Shown piece after piece: positions 1-8,532 of a stretch of DNA of 64,000 bases. Under the pieces are notes generated by a model. It searched no databases. It saw nothing but the letters and a program-made list of their open reading frames with translations, and had not been told where the DNA came from. Each line of letters opens with the position of its first letter. Positions within the stretch are counted from its first letter, which is position 1. Source of the DNA: Victivallales bacterium (lineage in GTDB: Bacteria; Verrucomicrobiota; Lentisphaeria; Oligosphaerales; Oligosphaeraceae); the NCBI GenBank assembly GCA_017535315.1, contig JAFXUD010000087.1, forward strand, positions 1 through 64,000, read 5' to 3'. The translations under genes were made by a program, and so were the position numbers.

Positions 1-362
1 GGCGCGGGGGGCGTCGCCCTGTCCTTTGGTGCCTTTTCTCCGCTCGGCACTTTAGCGGCGCAGGGGGCGCAGGGGGCATCAGCCCTGTCCTTTGGTGCCT
101 TTTCTACGCTCGGCACTTTAGCGGCGCAGGGGGCGTGGGGGGCGTCAGCCCCGTCCTTGGGTGCTTTTTCTGCGCACGGCACTTTAGCGGTGCAGGGGGC
201 ACGGGGGGGGCGGCAGCCCTGTCCTTTGGTGCTTTTTCTGCGCACGGCACTTTAGCGGCGCAGGGGGCGCGGGGGGCGGCAGCCCTGTCCTTTGGTGCTT
301 TTTCTGCGCACGGCACTTTAGCGGCGTAGGGGGCGCGGGGGGCGCAGCCCCCCGTCCTTTGG
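1..362. repeat. G-rich REP-like tandem array, 66-bp period
   Basis: Six occurrences of the core GTCCTTTGG (or one-base variants) begin at 21, 87, 153, 221, 287 and 353, spaced 66, 66, 68, 66 and 66 bases. Each follows a G-rich/C-rich stem such as GGGGGGC-GCA-GCCCCCC (near 335-351), and the units are joined by a conserved linker containing CGGCACTTTAGCG. One 68-base step breaks any reading frame, so the long proline- and alanine-rich translations here are not genes. The same core occurs at 5430-5690, 8240-8269, inside the transposase gene at 19413-20606, and just after it. The array may extend beyond the window's left edge. Confidence 0.85.
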
Positions 363-388
363 TCTGAAGAAAAAACACCGAAAATGGC

Positions 389-416
389 TTGACAACCCAT
401 GATTAGGAATTATACT
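389..416 (+). promoter_or_regulatory. sigma70-type promoter for the NagB-like gene
   Basis: TTGACA (389-394) and TATACT (411-416) are separated by 16 bases and lie about 70 bases before the start codon at 485. This is the best housekeeping-type promoter at the left end, and it sits just after the G-rich array. Confidence 0.6.
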
Positions 417-484
417 TTTATTGTTGCTTAAAACACGGCGGTCCTAAATCGCCTGAACATTCAACCCAAAAACTGGAGACGCAA

Positions 485-1417
485 ATGAGAAAGTACAGCG
501 TTGTTGCACCTGAATGGTGGGATTACACGACCATCGATGATGAACTGGTCAAAGACACAGCCAAGCTGACCGTGAAGGACATGGAGCAGCTGAGCCGCCC
601 TGGCTTCAAGGTCGTCATGTATGACACCATCGAAGAGTTCTACCTTGCCGAGGCTCTTGAATACATCGAGGCGTGGAAGAAGTCCTCCCCCGACAACCCT
701 GGCGGCATCTGCGGCCCAATCGGCCCGACGGAGCAGCTTCCGCTCGTCGCCCGCATTGTCAACGCCACTGGCCTCAACCTCAAGAAACTGGATGCCCACT
801 TCTGGGGCATGGACGAATGGGTGCAGGACGGCAAGGCCGTCGGCGTCAACCATCCGCTCTCCTTCGCGAAGTGCGACAAGGAACTCTGCTTTGACCGCAT
901 CGATGCCAAGTTGCGCATGCCCGCCAAGAACCTCCACTTCCCCACTGGCGACCTGAAGGCCTACAGCAAGACCTACGACCAGTTCCACTGCTTCCTGATG
1001 CAAGGCGGCCAGGGCGACACCAAGCACTGGGCATTCAACGACCCGCTGCCACGCAAGGGCAAATATGCGAAGGAACCCCCGACGCCCGAAGAATACTGCA
1101 AACTTTCCACCCGCATTGTCAATCTGCACCCGATCACAGTCATGCAGAACGCCCGCACCTCTGGCGGCGGCAACATCGCCCTGGTTCCCACGCAGGCCGC
1201 AACCGTCGGCCCCGTCGAAACCTGGAAAGCCGACAAGGTCTCCATCTGGCAGGCCGGCTGCCATGACAACGCCTTCGGCATGAGGCTTACCACCCTGATG
1301 CTTTCCAAGAAGATCGCCGATGCGGCAGTTCCGATGAGCCTGCTCTCCAACCACCCGAACGTCCAGTTCAACTTCTTCAGGCCTGGCCTGGGCAGCTGCG
1401 CCGTTGAAATGCACTAA
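485..1417 (+). CDS. glucosamine-6-phosphate deaminase-like protein (NagB family)
   Basis: A 310-residue cytoplasmic protein of the NagB/6-phosphogluconolactonase fold. The motif KHWAFNDP at about residues 180-188 corresponds to the HIAFNEP segment of NagB that carries the catalytic histidine, and a GGGNIALVP segment follows near 227. Members of this family convert glucosamine-6-phosphate to fructose-6-phosphate and ammonia. The protein is longer than typical NagB (about 260-270 residues) and diverges around the active site, so the substrate may be another amino-sugar phosphate. The ATG is preceded by GGAGA at a good distance. It lies 15 bases upstream of a PIG-L deacetylase gene, so the two likely form an operon for amino-sugar use. 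Confidence 0.75.
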   Translation: MRKYSVVAPEWWDYTTIDDELVKDTAKLTVKDMEQLSRPGFKVVMYDTIEEFYLAEALEYIEAWKKSSPDNPGGICGPIGPTEQLPLVARIVNATGLNLKKLDAHFWGMDEWVQDGKAVGVNHPLSFAKCDKELCFDRIDAKLRMPAKNLHFPTGDLKAYSKTYDQFHCFLMQGGQGDTKHWAFNDPLPRKGKYAKEPPTPEEYCKLSTRIVNLHPITVMQNARTSGGGNIALVPTQAATVGPVETWKADKVSIWQAGCHDNAFGMRLTTLMLSKKIADAAVPMSLLSNHPNVQFNFFRPGLGSCAVEMH

Positions 1418-1432
1418 TCGAATCGGAGAGGC

Positions 1433-2224
1433 ATGTCAATGAGCAGAAAACCTGTCGCAATCGCTATCGTCGCACACCCAGACGATATCGAGTTCATGTT
1501 TATGGGTACCCTTCTCAACCTGCAAAGGCACGGGTATGAGATTCACTACATGACGCTTGCCAACGGCAACTGCGGCACCGCAGTCGATGACTCCGAGACT
1601 ATCGCCGCCAAGCGCAAAGGGGAGTGCCTGGCTTCCTGCGCGATATCGGGAGCCATCTACCACCCCTCCATCTGCAACGACCTGGAAGTCTTCTATAATA
1701 CAGAGAACTGCGCCAAGGTCATCAGCGTCATCCGTGAAATCAACCCCTCCATTATCCTGACGCAGTCGCCCGACGACTACATGGAAGACCACATCAACAC
1801 CTGCCGTCTGGCCGTCTCCGCCGCTTTCTGCCGCGGGATGCTCAACGCGAAGTGCTCGCCGCAGCGCGATGTCATCCAGGACGACGTAGTGGTCTATCAT
1901 GCCATTCCGCACGGCCTGATGGATCCATTCCGCAGACTCATTGAGCCCGAGTTCTTCGTGAACGTCGAGCAGGAAATGGACCTTAAGTGGAAACTTCTTG
2001 AGTGCCACAAGTCCCAGAAGGAATGGCTGGATGTCAGCCAGGGCATGGACGCCTACCAATCAACCATGGTCGAGTTTATGGAGAACCTCGGCAAGCGTTC
2101 TGGCAAGTTCAAATACGCCGAAGGCTTCCGCCGCCGCTCCTGGCTTGGCTTCTCCGCCAACGAGTGGGACCCCATCAAGGAGGTCCTGGGCGATGACGTC
2201 GTTGCCAACCCGCTCTATAAGTAA
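1433..2224 (+). CDS. PIG-L/LmbE family N-acetylglucosaminyl deacetylase-like protein
   Basis: A 263-residue protein with the signature AHPDD (residues 14-18) and a downstream EDHINT segment (about 118-123) that supplies a further metal-binding histidine, as in zinc-dependent LmbE/PIG-L deacetylases. The family removes acetyl groups from N-acetylglucosaminyl conjugates. Placed directly after a NagB-like gene, it suggests successive deacetylation and deamination of an amino sugar; that is inference. No signal peptide is seen. GGAG at 1425-1428 is close to the ATG at 1433 and better spaced for an in-frame ATG at 1439, so the true start may be two codons later. Confidence 0.8.
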   Translation: MSMSRKPVAIAIVAHPDDIEFMFMGTLLNLQRHGYEIHYMTLANGNCGTAVDDSETIAAKRKGECLASCAISGAIYHPSICNDLEVFYNTENCAKVISVIREINPSIILTQSPDDYMEDHINTCRLAVSAAFCRGMLNAKCSPQRDVIQDDVVVYHAIPHGLMDPFRRLIEPEFFVNVEQEMDLKWKLLECHKSQKEWLDVSQGMDAYQSTMVEFMENLGKRSGKFKYAEGFRRRSWLGFSANEWDPIKEVLGDDVVANPLYK

Positions 2225-2226
2225 GC

Positions 2227-2333
2227 CTGTTCTGTGCGCCACGCTTCAGCGCGGCGTTTTCCCCTCCCGCCGCTAAAGGCGGTGGGCACAAAACAAGTGT
2301 TATGTGCGCCGCGCTCAAGCGCGGCGTTTTTTT
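2227..2333. repeat. double-hairpin intergenic element, copy 1, ending as a terminator-like stem
   Basis: Two copies of the module TGTTCTGTGCGCC...GCGCGGCGTTTT surround a CCGCCGCTAAAGGCGG stem. The second hairpin, arms 2307-2315 and 2318-2326, is followed by seven T residues and would work as a rho-independent terminator for the NagB/PIG-L pair. The same modules recur at 5709-5766 and 8277-8338. An in-frame ATG at 2302 lies inside this hairpin and is not the start of the next gene. Confidence 0.75.
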
Positions 2334-2340
2334 ACCAGTC

Positions 2341-5300
2341 ATGAAAAACCTCCTCCTACCCTATCTTTTTGCTACCCTTGCCACGCTGGCTGCCACATTG
2401 CCCGTTCCCTACCTGGAGCGTTTCGACGCGCCATTGGAGAAGATGCTCCCGCACACCGCCATCGCAGAAGGCATGGGGCTGGAAAAGGGGGCACTGGAGG
2501 TCACGGGCGCCAAGGAATCCAACCAGATTGGCTTCCTCGTCCCCTTTGACGTGACGCCTGGCGAACAGTACGCTTTCCAGCTCGTCTATAAGACCACGAA
2601 AAACGTGACAAGCAATACATTCATCGCACAGGCGGTCTTCTACAACGACAAGGGAACTAAGCAGGTTGCACCGACAACCTACTTCAAGTACGCTGGCAGC
2701 CCATCGCGCTTCACCCACCGTTTGGGCGTCTTCACCGTACCTGAAAACTGCGGGCATGTAAAGCTGATGTTGCGCTTCGCGGGGATGGCCACCGACGCCA
2801 AGGTCTGGGTCGATAACCTGCGCATCGGCAAGGTCGGCCCCAATGGCGAGCCGAAGGCCATCCTGCTCGACAACTTCGACACAACCTTTGATTCATGGGA
2901 CCTGAACCACCACCTGGTTTTCGAGCGTTTCTGCATGGGGAACGGCGGTAAAATCGTCCAAGAATGGAAACAGGCGAAAATCGGCGAAGCCTTCTTTCAG
3001 TGCAACGGCAGCCTGGAGCCAATGCAGTATTCTTTGATGATTGAAAATCTCGTGCTGAAACCGCAGCGCAACTACATCTTGGAGGGCTACTACAAGGCCA
3101 CCGACGATTTTGTCTTCAACGGCCACGGCATCCTGATCTTCTTCCAAAAGGACATCAATGGCAAAGCCATCGGCCAGACCCGCTTCCACATCCGCGAGAC
3201 AAAGGGCGAGTGGAAGCCCTTCACACACACCTTCACCACCCTGCCCGACTGCTATGCGGTCGATATCGGCCTTAACACACGCAGGATGAAGCCAGAGGAG
3301 TACGTCTGCCTCGACCACCTCCGCTTTTATGAAGGCAAGGGTGACATACGCCTCGAAACCAGCGTCACCCCCGCTGAAACTAAGTTAGACTACCGCTGCA
3401 CCTTTGTCGGCATCCCGCCTGAAACCGTGCAGAAGGCCACACTCATCATCGCAGATAACGAAGGCAAGTCCATCGTCGAGAAGGATGTGCTGGCAACGCC
3501 AGACGGCACCATCGACCTAAAGCCCATCCCCGACGCCTACTACACCATCCAGTGCAAGGCTCTTGACAAGGATGGCAAGGAGCTATCCAGCGCGAAAAAG
3601 ACGCTCGCCGTCTGCAAGAACCCGACCTGGAGCAACGACTTGGGCATCATTCGCCCCGAAGACCAGCCGCCTATTCCTTGGGCGCCCCTCGCTGGGACTG
3701 CCGACGGCAAGGTCAAAACCTGGAACGACACCTTTGCCTTCAATAACACCCTGCTGATTGAGTCCCTTCCAGGCGTTCTTGCCTCGCCAATGGCTTTCAC
3801 GCTCAACGGCGCCCCCCTGACGGCGACAACGGCCCCGAAATGGCAGTGCGCCCCCTCAAGTTGCTCCGCCACGCAGCCACTGAATGGCGACGGCTGGACA
3901 GGCACTATCCAAAGCTCCGTTGATTACAGCGGCTTCACGCGTTTCACGTTCAATCTCACGGCAACTCGCGACCTTGAACTTTCCCAGGCGCAACTGGATT
4001 TCCAGCTTGCCGCTATGGATTTCCTCCACCGCAGTGATGAAAGCTGGACTGCCGTTGGCGCCATCGACCTGCATGAGACACCGCAGTGGAGTGCGAAGCA
4101 CTTCTACAACGAAGTGACATTCGGCACGCTGGAGCGAGGTCTCGTCTGGTATGCCCCCAAAGTCTATCCCGCTGTGGAAAACCACGACACGGAGTGGCTT
4201 CACGTCGATGGCTCCGACAACTCCGTCCACATCCAGTTCGAAAATGCCCCGCGCACCCTCAAGCAGGGCGAAAGCACGGTCTATGAGTTCGCCGTCGCCC
4301 CATACCCCTTCCGCCCTGTCAGCGACAAGTGGCGTACTCTCCGCTTCCGCGGCGGCGACTACAGCAACCTGGATCTGGTCTGGCAGACAAACAGTGTCTT
4401 CAAGTACTTCGGTTCCCTGCCCGACACGGACAAGCCCGCCGAACTCCACAAGATCCTCGCCGATGACAAGATCCAGTGGCTCATCTACCAGTTCCCCTTC
4501 TACATCATGGACACCATCCCCGAGTGGAGCTATTTCGAGAAGGAGTGGCGCGCGCTTCCCGCCAGGGCATACAATTTCAAGGGCGGCCCCCATGGCGGCA
4601 TGGCCTCCAAGGGCGATATCCGCCAACGCACCTGGCAGGACTACTACCTGCGCCAGTTCAAGAAGCACCTCTCCACCTTTAAGTGGGCTGGCGTCTATTA
4701 CGACTGCTTTGGCACAGATGTCCTCCAGGAGAATGGCGAGAGCTTTCACCCCACCTTTGAGACGCGCCACTTCCAGGAGCGAATCTACGCCGTCCAACGC
4801 CAGGTGAACCCCGCCACCATTACCATCACCCACCTCGGGGCTGGGCAGTTCAACACGGCAGCCGCCTTCTCGGACGCTGTCCTCATGGGCGAACAATACC
4901 GTGGGCAATTCTCCAAGCACGACTACTACACGCAATTCATGAGCCTCGACCGTTTCCGCTATGAAAACGTTCCCCAGACTGGTCCCGCGCGCATGCTGCT
5001 ACCACAGTACCGCCGCAAGGAGCAGATCGAAGGTGTCCCCACCACGATGCACTTCCTTGGCATGGCCATTCTCCATAACCTGATGATCTACCCCAATTTC
5101 ATCAAGCAGGACCTCCAGCTCGCCATCCGTGGCAAGCTCTATGAGTACGGTCTTCAGGATGCCACCTTCTACCCCTACTGGAAGCCTGGCTGCCCCGTTA
5201 GCTCATCCAATACAGCCACCAAGGCAAGCTGCTACGAGAACCCCAAGGGCCTCTTCGTCACCGTCATGAACCCCACCCCCGACGAGCAGCCCTTCACCCT

Positions 5301-5424
5301 CCACACCCAGGCCCCCTTCGCGCACTATACCCTGCTCGACGCCGACGGCACCCACGCCACCACCTCTGACGCCATCCACACCCTCCCGCCATACCAGCCC
5401 CTGTTCTTCATTCTCACACGCTAG
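2341..5424 (+). CDS. secreted GH123/DUF6067-like glycoside hydrolase
   Basis: A 1027-residue exported protein. The first about 20 residues (MKNLLLPYLFATLATLAATLP) form a signal peptide, which is why the ATG at 2341 is preferred over 2302. The N-terminal 350 residues contain two beta-sandwich, carbohydrate-binding-like segments; an Ig-like stretch follows. The central and C-terminal part resembles GH123/DUF6067 proteins: LERGLVWYAP matches their ERGLCWFAE-type motif, and WAGVYYDCFG is a barrel strand with candidate acidic residues. GH123 enzymes act on beta-N-acetylgalactosaminides, which would fit the preceding amino-sugar genes, but the family call is from motif resemblance. No clear ribosome-binding site is seen. 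Confidence 0.6.
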   Translation: MKNLLLPYLFATLATLAATLPVPYLERFDAPLEKMLPHTAIAEGMGLEKGALEVTGAKESNQIGFLVPFDVTPGEQYAFQLVYKTTKNVTSNTFIAQAVFYNDKGTKQVAPTTYFKYAGSPSRFTHRLGVFTVPENCGHVKLMLRFAGMATDAKVWVDNLRIGKVGPNGEPKAILLDNFDTTFDSWDLNHHLVFERFCMGNGGKIVQEWKQAKIGEAFFQCNGSLEPMQYSLMIENLVLKPQRNYILEGYYKATDDFVFNGHGILIFFQKDINGKAIGQTRFHIRETKGEWKPFTHTFTTLPDCYAVDIGLNTRRMKPEEYVCLDHLRFYEGKGDIRLETSVTPAETKLDYRCTFVGIPPETVQKATLIIADNEGKSIVEKDVLATPDGTIDLKPIPDAYYTIQCKALDKDGKELSSAKKTLAVCKNPTWSNDLGIIRPEDQPPIPWAPLAGTADGKVKTWNDTFAFNNTLLIESLPGVLASPMAFTLNGAPLTATTAPKWQCAPSSCSATQPLNGDGWTGTIQSSVDYSGFTRFTFNLTATRDLELSQAQLDFQLAAMDFLHRSDESWTAVGAIDLHETPQWSAKHFYNEVTFGTLERGLVWYAPKVYPAVENHDTEWLHVDGSDNSVHIQFENAPRTLKQGESTVYEFAVAPYPFRPVSDKWRTLRFRGGDYSNLDLVWQTNSVFKYFGSLPDTDKPAELHKILADDKIQWLIYQFPFYIMDTIPEWSYFEKEWRALPARAYNFKGGPHGGMASKGDIRQRTWQDYYLRQFKKHLSTFKWAGVYYDCFGTDVLQENGESFHPTFETRHFQERIYAVQRQVNPATITITHLGAGQFNTAAAFSDAVLMGEQYRGQFSKHDYYTQFMSLDRFRYENVPQTGPARMLLPQYRRKEQIEGVPTTMHFLGMAILHNLMIYPNFIKQDLQLAIRGKLYEYGLQDATFYPYWKPGCPVSSSNTATKASCYENPKGLFVTVMNPTPDEQPFTLHTQAPFAHYTLLDADGTHATTSDAIHTLPPYQPLFFILTR

Positions 5425-5429
5425 TTCGG

Positions 5430-5690
5430 GGGGCTTCACCCCGTCCTTTGGCCCGCCAGGGGGGCGCGGGGGGCTTCCCCTCGTCCTTTGACCCGCCAGG
5501 GGGGCGCGGGGGCTTCACCCGTCCTTTGGCCCGCCAGGGGGGCGCGGGGGCTTCCCTACGTCCTTTGGCCCGCCAGGGGGGCGGGGTTTCCCCCCCATCC
5601 TTTGGCCCGCCAGGGCGGCGGGGTTTTCCCCCCATCCTTTGGCCCACCAGGGGGGCGCGGGGGGCTTCCCCTCGTCCTTTGGCCACCGCC
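5430..5690. repeat. G-rich REP-like tandem array, 37-40-bp period
   Basis: Seven cores GTCCTTTGG (two written ATCCTTTGG) begin at 5443, 5483, 5521, 5560, 5597, 5634 and 5674, spaced 40, 38, 39, 37, 37 and 40 bases. Between them are CCCGCCAGGGGGGCGCGGGG and GCTTCCCC. The irregular, non-triplet spacing shows that the long readable frame from about 5448 into the next gene is not coding. It fills the gap between the GH123-like gene and the GH106-like gene together with a double-hairpin element. Confidence 0.85.
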
Positions 5691-5708
5691 TTTCGCCCCT
5701 TGCCTTCC

Positions 5709-5766
5709 TCGTCGCTGAAGCGGCGGGCACCTGTTCTGTGCGTTGCACTTCAGCGCGGCGTTTTTT
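5709..5766. repeat. double-hairpin intergenic element, copy 2
   Basis: TCGCTGAAGCGGCGGGCAC, a spacer, then CTGTTCTGTGCG and a second stem ending GCGCGGCGTTTTTT. It has the same two-stem layout as the copies at 2227-2333 and 8277-8338. The final stem plus T tract lies only about 20 bases before the start codon of the GH106-like gene. Confidence 0.7.
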
Positions 5767-5786
5767 CCCCTAAAAGGAGCCTCACC

Positions 5787-8237
5787 ATGTCCACCATCAA
5801 GAAAGCCTTCAAGTCCCCAAGCAACCTCTTCTCCCCTAGCTTCTTCTGGCTCTGGAACGACAAGCTCGACTTTGAGGCCATCAAACGCCAGATAGACGAC
5901 ATGCACGCGCACGGCATCCGTGCCCTCTGTCCGCACCCCTTCCCGAAGGCATTCCGCCCAGGTACCATGCCTTCCGAGATGGAGCCCGACTACCTCACGC
6001 CTGGGTATATGAAGGTCGTCGAAAAGGTGATGAACTATGCGAAGAGCCTTGGGATGCATGTATGGCTCTACGACGAAGGCGGTTGGCCGTCTGGTGGGGC
6101 CTGCGGCAAAATCATTGCAATGGACGAAAAGCGCTTCGCCCAACGCTCGCTGGTGCTGGACGACAAAGGCGAGCTGACCGAGCGCAGACCCGTATATCAC
6201 CCTGAAATCAGTGCACCCTACCCCTCTGTCATTGAACCAGGCGTCACGGAGCTCTTCATCAAGCTCACACACGAAGCGTACCGCAAGGCCATTGGCAACC
6301 ACTTCGGCAAAACCACCCTGATGACCTTCACGGACGAGCCAAACATGGAAGGCTTCGTCGAGGGCAAAAGCCTCACCTGGTGCTCCGACTTCGCAGAGGA
6401 GTTCGAGAAGCGCAAGGGCTATGACATCCGCCCGTATCTGAAGGCGATTATCCAAGGCAAAAAGCCTAATGACAAGTCTGCCAAGGATCTTACCCGTATT
6501 CGCATCGACTACTTCGATGTGCGCGCCGACCTCTTCCTCGAACGGTACATGCTCCCCCTGCGCGACTGGTGCCACGCCAATGGCATGCTCTCCAGCGGAC
6601 ACCTCAACGGCGAGAACCAGCCATCAGGTAACACGCGCTTCGGCTACGGCCACATCCTGCGCTCCCTGCGCGCCTTCGACGTGCCTGGCATCGATGTAAT
6701 CTGGCGCCAGCTCTACCCTGGCAAGGAGAAGCTGAAATACGTCCAAGAGGGTGCACACGACACGGAAGTCAACAACTTTAACCCCTGCTTCCCCAAATAT
6801 GCCTCGTCTGTCGCCCACCAGAACGGCGGCAAATACGTGCTGAGCGAATCGCTAGCCGTCTATGGCAATGGCATCTCGCCAGATATCATCAAGTGGGTGA
6901 TGGACTACCAGCTCGTGCGCGGCGTCAACATCTTCGTCCTCAGTGCCTACTCGATGAATGTCCGTGGCGGACGCATGGGCTCGCCTGGCATCCACTTCGG
7001 CCCGCAGCACCCCTATTGGGAGTTCATGCAACCGCTCTTCACCTACATGGAGCGCGTCGGCTCCATGCTGGCGCAAGGCAAGCCCGATGTGAAGATAGCC
7101 GTCCTCTACGACGTGCGCTCCATCTGGGCAGGCGGCAAGGACGCGCAAACGGCCATCCAGCGCCACCACCGCATCGCGGAACTGCTCCTTAAGCGTGGCT
7201 GCGACTTTGATTTCATCGACGATGAACAATTGGTACAGGCCGTCATCACCAAAGACCATCACCTCAAGATTGGCAAGATGAGCTATGAGGCCTTGGCTCT
7301 TCCGACCTTCAAGTGGGCGACGCCCCAAGCAAGCAACAAAGCCATCCGTTTTGCCGAACAAGGCGGCATCCTGCTGGATTTCGCCAGAGCATTCCACGGC
7401 TATGAATGGGGCGGAAGGGACATTGGCTCCGACCATAAGATTCTTGAAAAGGCGCCCCATACCTGCCTTATTGAAGGCAGCTCCTCCATTCGCGTCACCA
7501 AGCGTGTCGAGGGGCCCCAAGCCATCTACTTCCTCGCCAACGAAGCCATGCGTCCAGTCAAGGTTCGCATCACCTTCCAGGAAAAAGGTGCCATCCAGCT
7601 CTGCTCGCCTGATACTGGTGATTTCGAGCCAGTCGCCAGCAAGAATGGCAGCCTGGAGTGGGCTTTTGCTCCCGCTGGCTCCGCGCTTTTCGTCATCAAT
7701 GGCGATGAGCCAGAAACTTCCGCTCCCGCCCCCACTTTGCGCCACATTCGCACCCTCAAAAGCGGCTGGACTCTCCAAATGCGTAGGAAGCACTACGTCG
7801 GCAAGGATTGCTTCGTGATGGAGGAGACCCCCGATGCCCCCATCCAGCCCGTCAAGCTAGGCGACTGGCGCCCCGTCTTCGGCAACGTGTTCTCGGGTAG
7901 TGCCTTCTACCGCAACAGCTTCCGTTCCAAGGAAGCCTACGACGGATGGCTCGACCTCGGCAAAGTCCACCACTGCGCCAAGGTCATCTTCAACGGCAAG
8001 CAGCTTCCCCTGAAGTTCTTCGGGCCGCATACCTATCGTGTCCACGTGAAAAAGGGCGTGAACACCCTTGAAATCATCGTGGCCAACTCCCTGCTGAACG
8101 CCACTGCCCCCGAGCACGTCCAGAAGTATATCCGCGATACCTTCCCCCCCGAATCCCCCTACATCGGACGCTTCCGCGCCTTCAATCACGACGACCAGTC
8201 CAGCGGCCTCTTCGGCCCTGTCGTCATCCTGCGGTAA
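5787..8237 (+). CDS. GH106-like glycoside hydrolase
   Basis: An 816-residue protein whose N-terminus (FFWLWNDKLD, then QIDDMHAHGI) matches the opening of GH106-type alpha-L-rhamnosidase-like proteins. WLYDEGGWPSG at about residues 92-102 and FTDEP at about 181-185 are typical barrel motifs, the latter with a likely catalytic Glu. The C-terminal 250 residues look like beta-sandwich domains with a galactose-binding-like fold. No signal peptide is seen, so it may act in the cytoplasm on imported oligosaccharides. The ATG at 5787 is chosen because AAAAGGAG precedes it by eight bases; the frame reads open upstream only through the repeat array. Confidence 0.7.
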   Translation: MSTIKKAFKSPSNLFSPSFFWLWNDKLDFEAIKRQIDDMHAHGIRALCPHPFPKAFRPGTMPSEMEPDYLTPGYMKVVEKVMNYAKSLGMHVWLYDEGGWPSGGACGKIIAMDEKRFAQRSLVLDDKGELTERRPVYHPEISAPYPSVIEPGVTELFIKLTHEAYRKAIGNHFGKTTLMTFTDEPNMEGFVEGKSLTWCSDFAEEFEKRKGYDIRPYLKAIIQGKKPNDKSAKDLTRIRIDYFDVRADLFLERYMLPLRDWCHANGMLSSGHLNGENQPSGNTRFGYGHILRSLRAFDVPGIDVIWRQLYPGKEKLKYVQEGAHDTEVNNFNPCFPKYASSVAHQNGGKYVLSESLAVYGNGISPDIIKWVMDYQLVRGVNIFVLSAYSMNVRGGRMGSPGIHFGPQHPYWEFMQPLFTYMERVGSMLAQGKPDVKIAVLYDVRSIWAGGKDAQTAIQRHHRIAELLLKRGCDFDFIDDEQLVQAVITKDHHLKIGKMSYEALALPTFKWATPQASNKAIRFAEQGGILLDFARAFHGYEWGGRDIGSDHKILEKAPHTCLIEGSSSIRVTKRVEGPQAIYFLANEAMRPVKVRITFQEKGAIQLCSPDTGDFEPVASKNGSLEWAFAPAGSALFVINGDEPETSAPAPTLRHIRTLKSGWTLQMRRKHYVGKDCFVMEETPDAPIQPVKLGDWRPVFGNVFSGSAFYRNSFRSKEAYDGWLDLGKVHHCAKVIFNGKQLPLKFFGPHTYRVHVKKGVNTLEIIVANSLLNATAPEHVQKYIRDTFPPESPYIGRFRAFNHDDQSSGLFGPVVILR

Positions 8238-8239
8238 GA

Positions 8240-8338
8240 TGGGGGCGCGGGAGTATCCCCTCTCCTTTGACATTCTCGCCGCTGAAGCGGCGGGCACTGG
8301 CGAGAGTACCTGTTCTGTGCGCCGCGCTTCAGCGCGGC
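8240..8338. repeat. single REP-like core followed by double-hairpin element, copy 3
   Basis: GGGGGCGCGGGAG with CCCCTCTCCTTTG (about 8240-8269) is a single degenerate copy of the G-rich repeat. It is followed at 8277-8338 by CGCCGCTGAAGCGGCGGGCAC and CTGTTCTGTGCGCCGCGC plus its complementary arm. The rest of the gap to 8532 is AT-rich and holds a promoter. Confidence 0.65.
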
Positions 8339-8463
8339 AATTTACATATTATACAATCTTATAACACATAAAAAGAATACATATTTTATCATTTTGTACA
8401 TTTCTCCTCAAAAGTGATTTTGAAAAAGAAACTGTCTAATGTCTTCCTTGACATTTTGATTTA

Positions 8464-8493
8464 TTGATATACGTTATTGTATTATTGTATAAA
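8464..8493 (+). promoter_or_regulatory. candidate promoter for the tandem secreted-protein pair
   Basis: TTGATA (8464-8469) and TATAAA (8488-8493) are 18 bases apart in an abruptly AT-rich segment (8341-8530). The gene start at 8533 has AAGGAG just upstream. An overlapping TTGACA at 8448 lacks a well-spaced -10 box. Confidence 0.4.
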
Positions 8494-8532
8494 AGTGTCC
8501 CATATTAATCCCCATAAAAACAAGGAGTCAAG

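Noticed and set aside
104-400. Proline- and alanine-rich reading frames on both strands of the left-edge repeats
   Set aside because: They are translations of a 66-base G-rich repeat; the frame survives only where units are 66 bases, and no start signal or domain exists.
461-1414. Long antisense frame opposite the NagB-like gene (and similar ones opposite most large genes)
   Set aside because: Mirror frames caused by GC-rich codon use; the sense strand has recognised motifs and ribosome-binding sites.
5448-5786. N-terminal extension of the GH106-like gene through the repeat array
   Set aside because: The added residues are repeat translation; a good ribosome-binding site precedes the ATG at 5787.
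8448-8480. Promoter with TTGACA at 8448
   Set aside because: No -10-like hexamer lies 16-18 bases downstream; the pair at 8464 and 8488 is better spaced.
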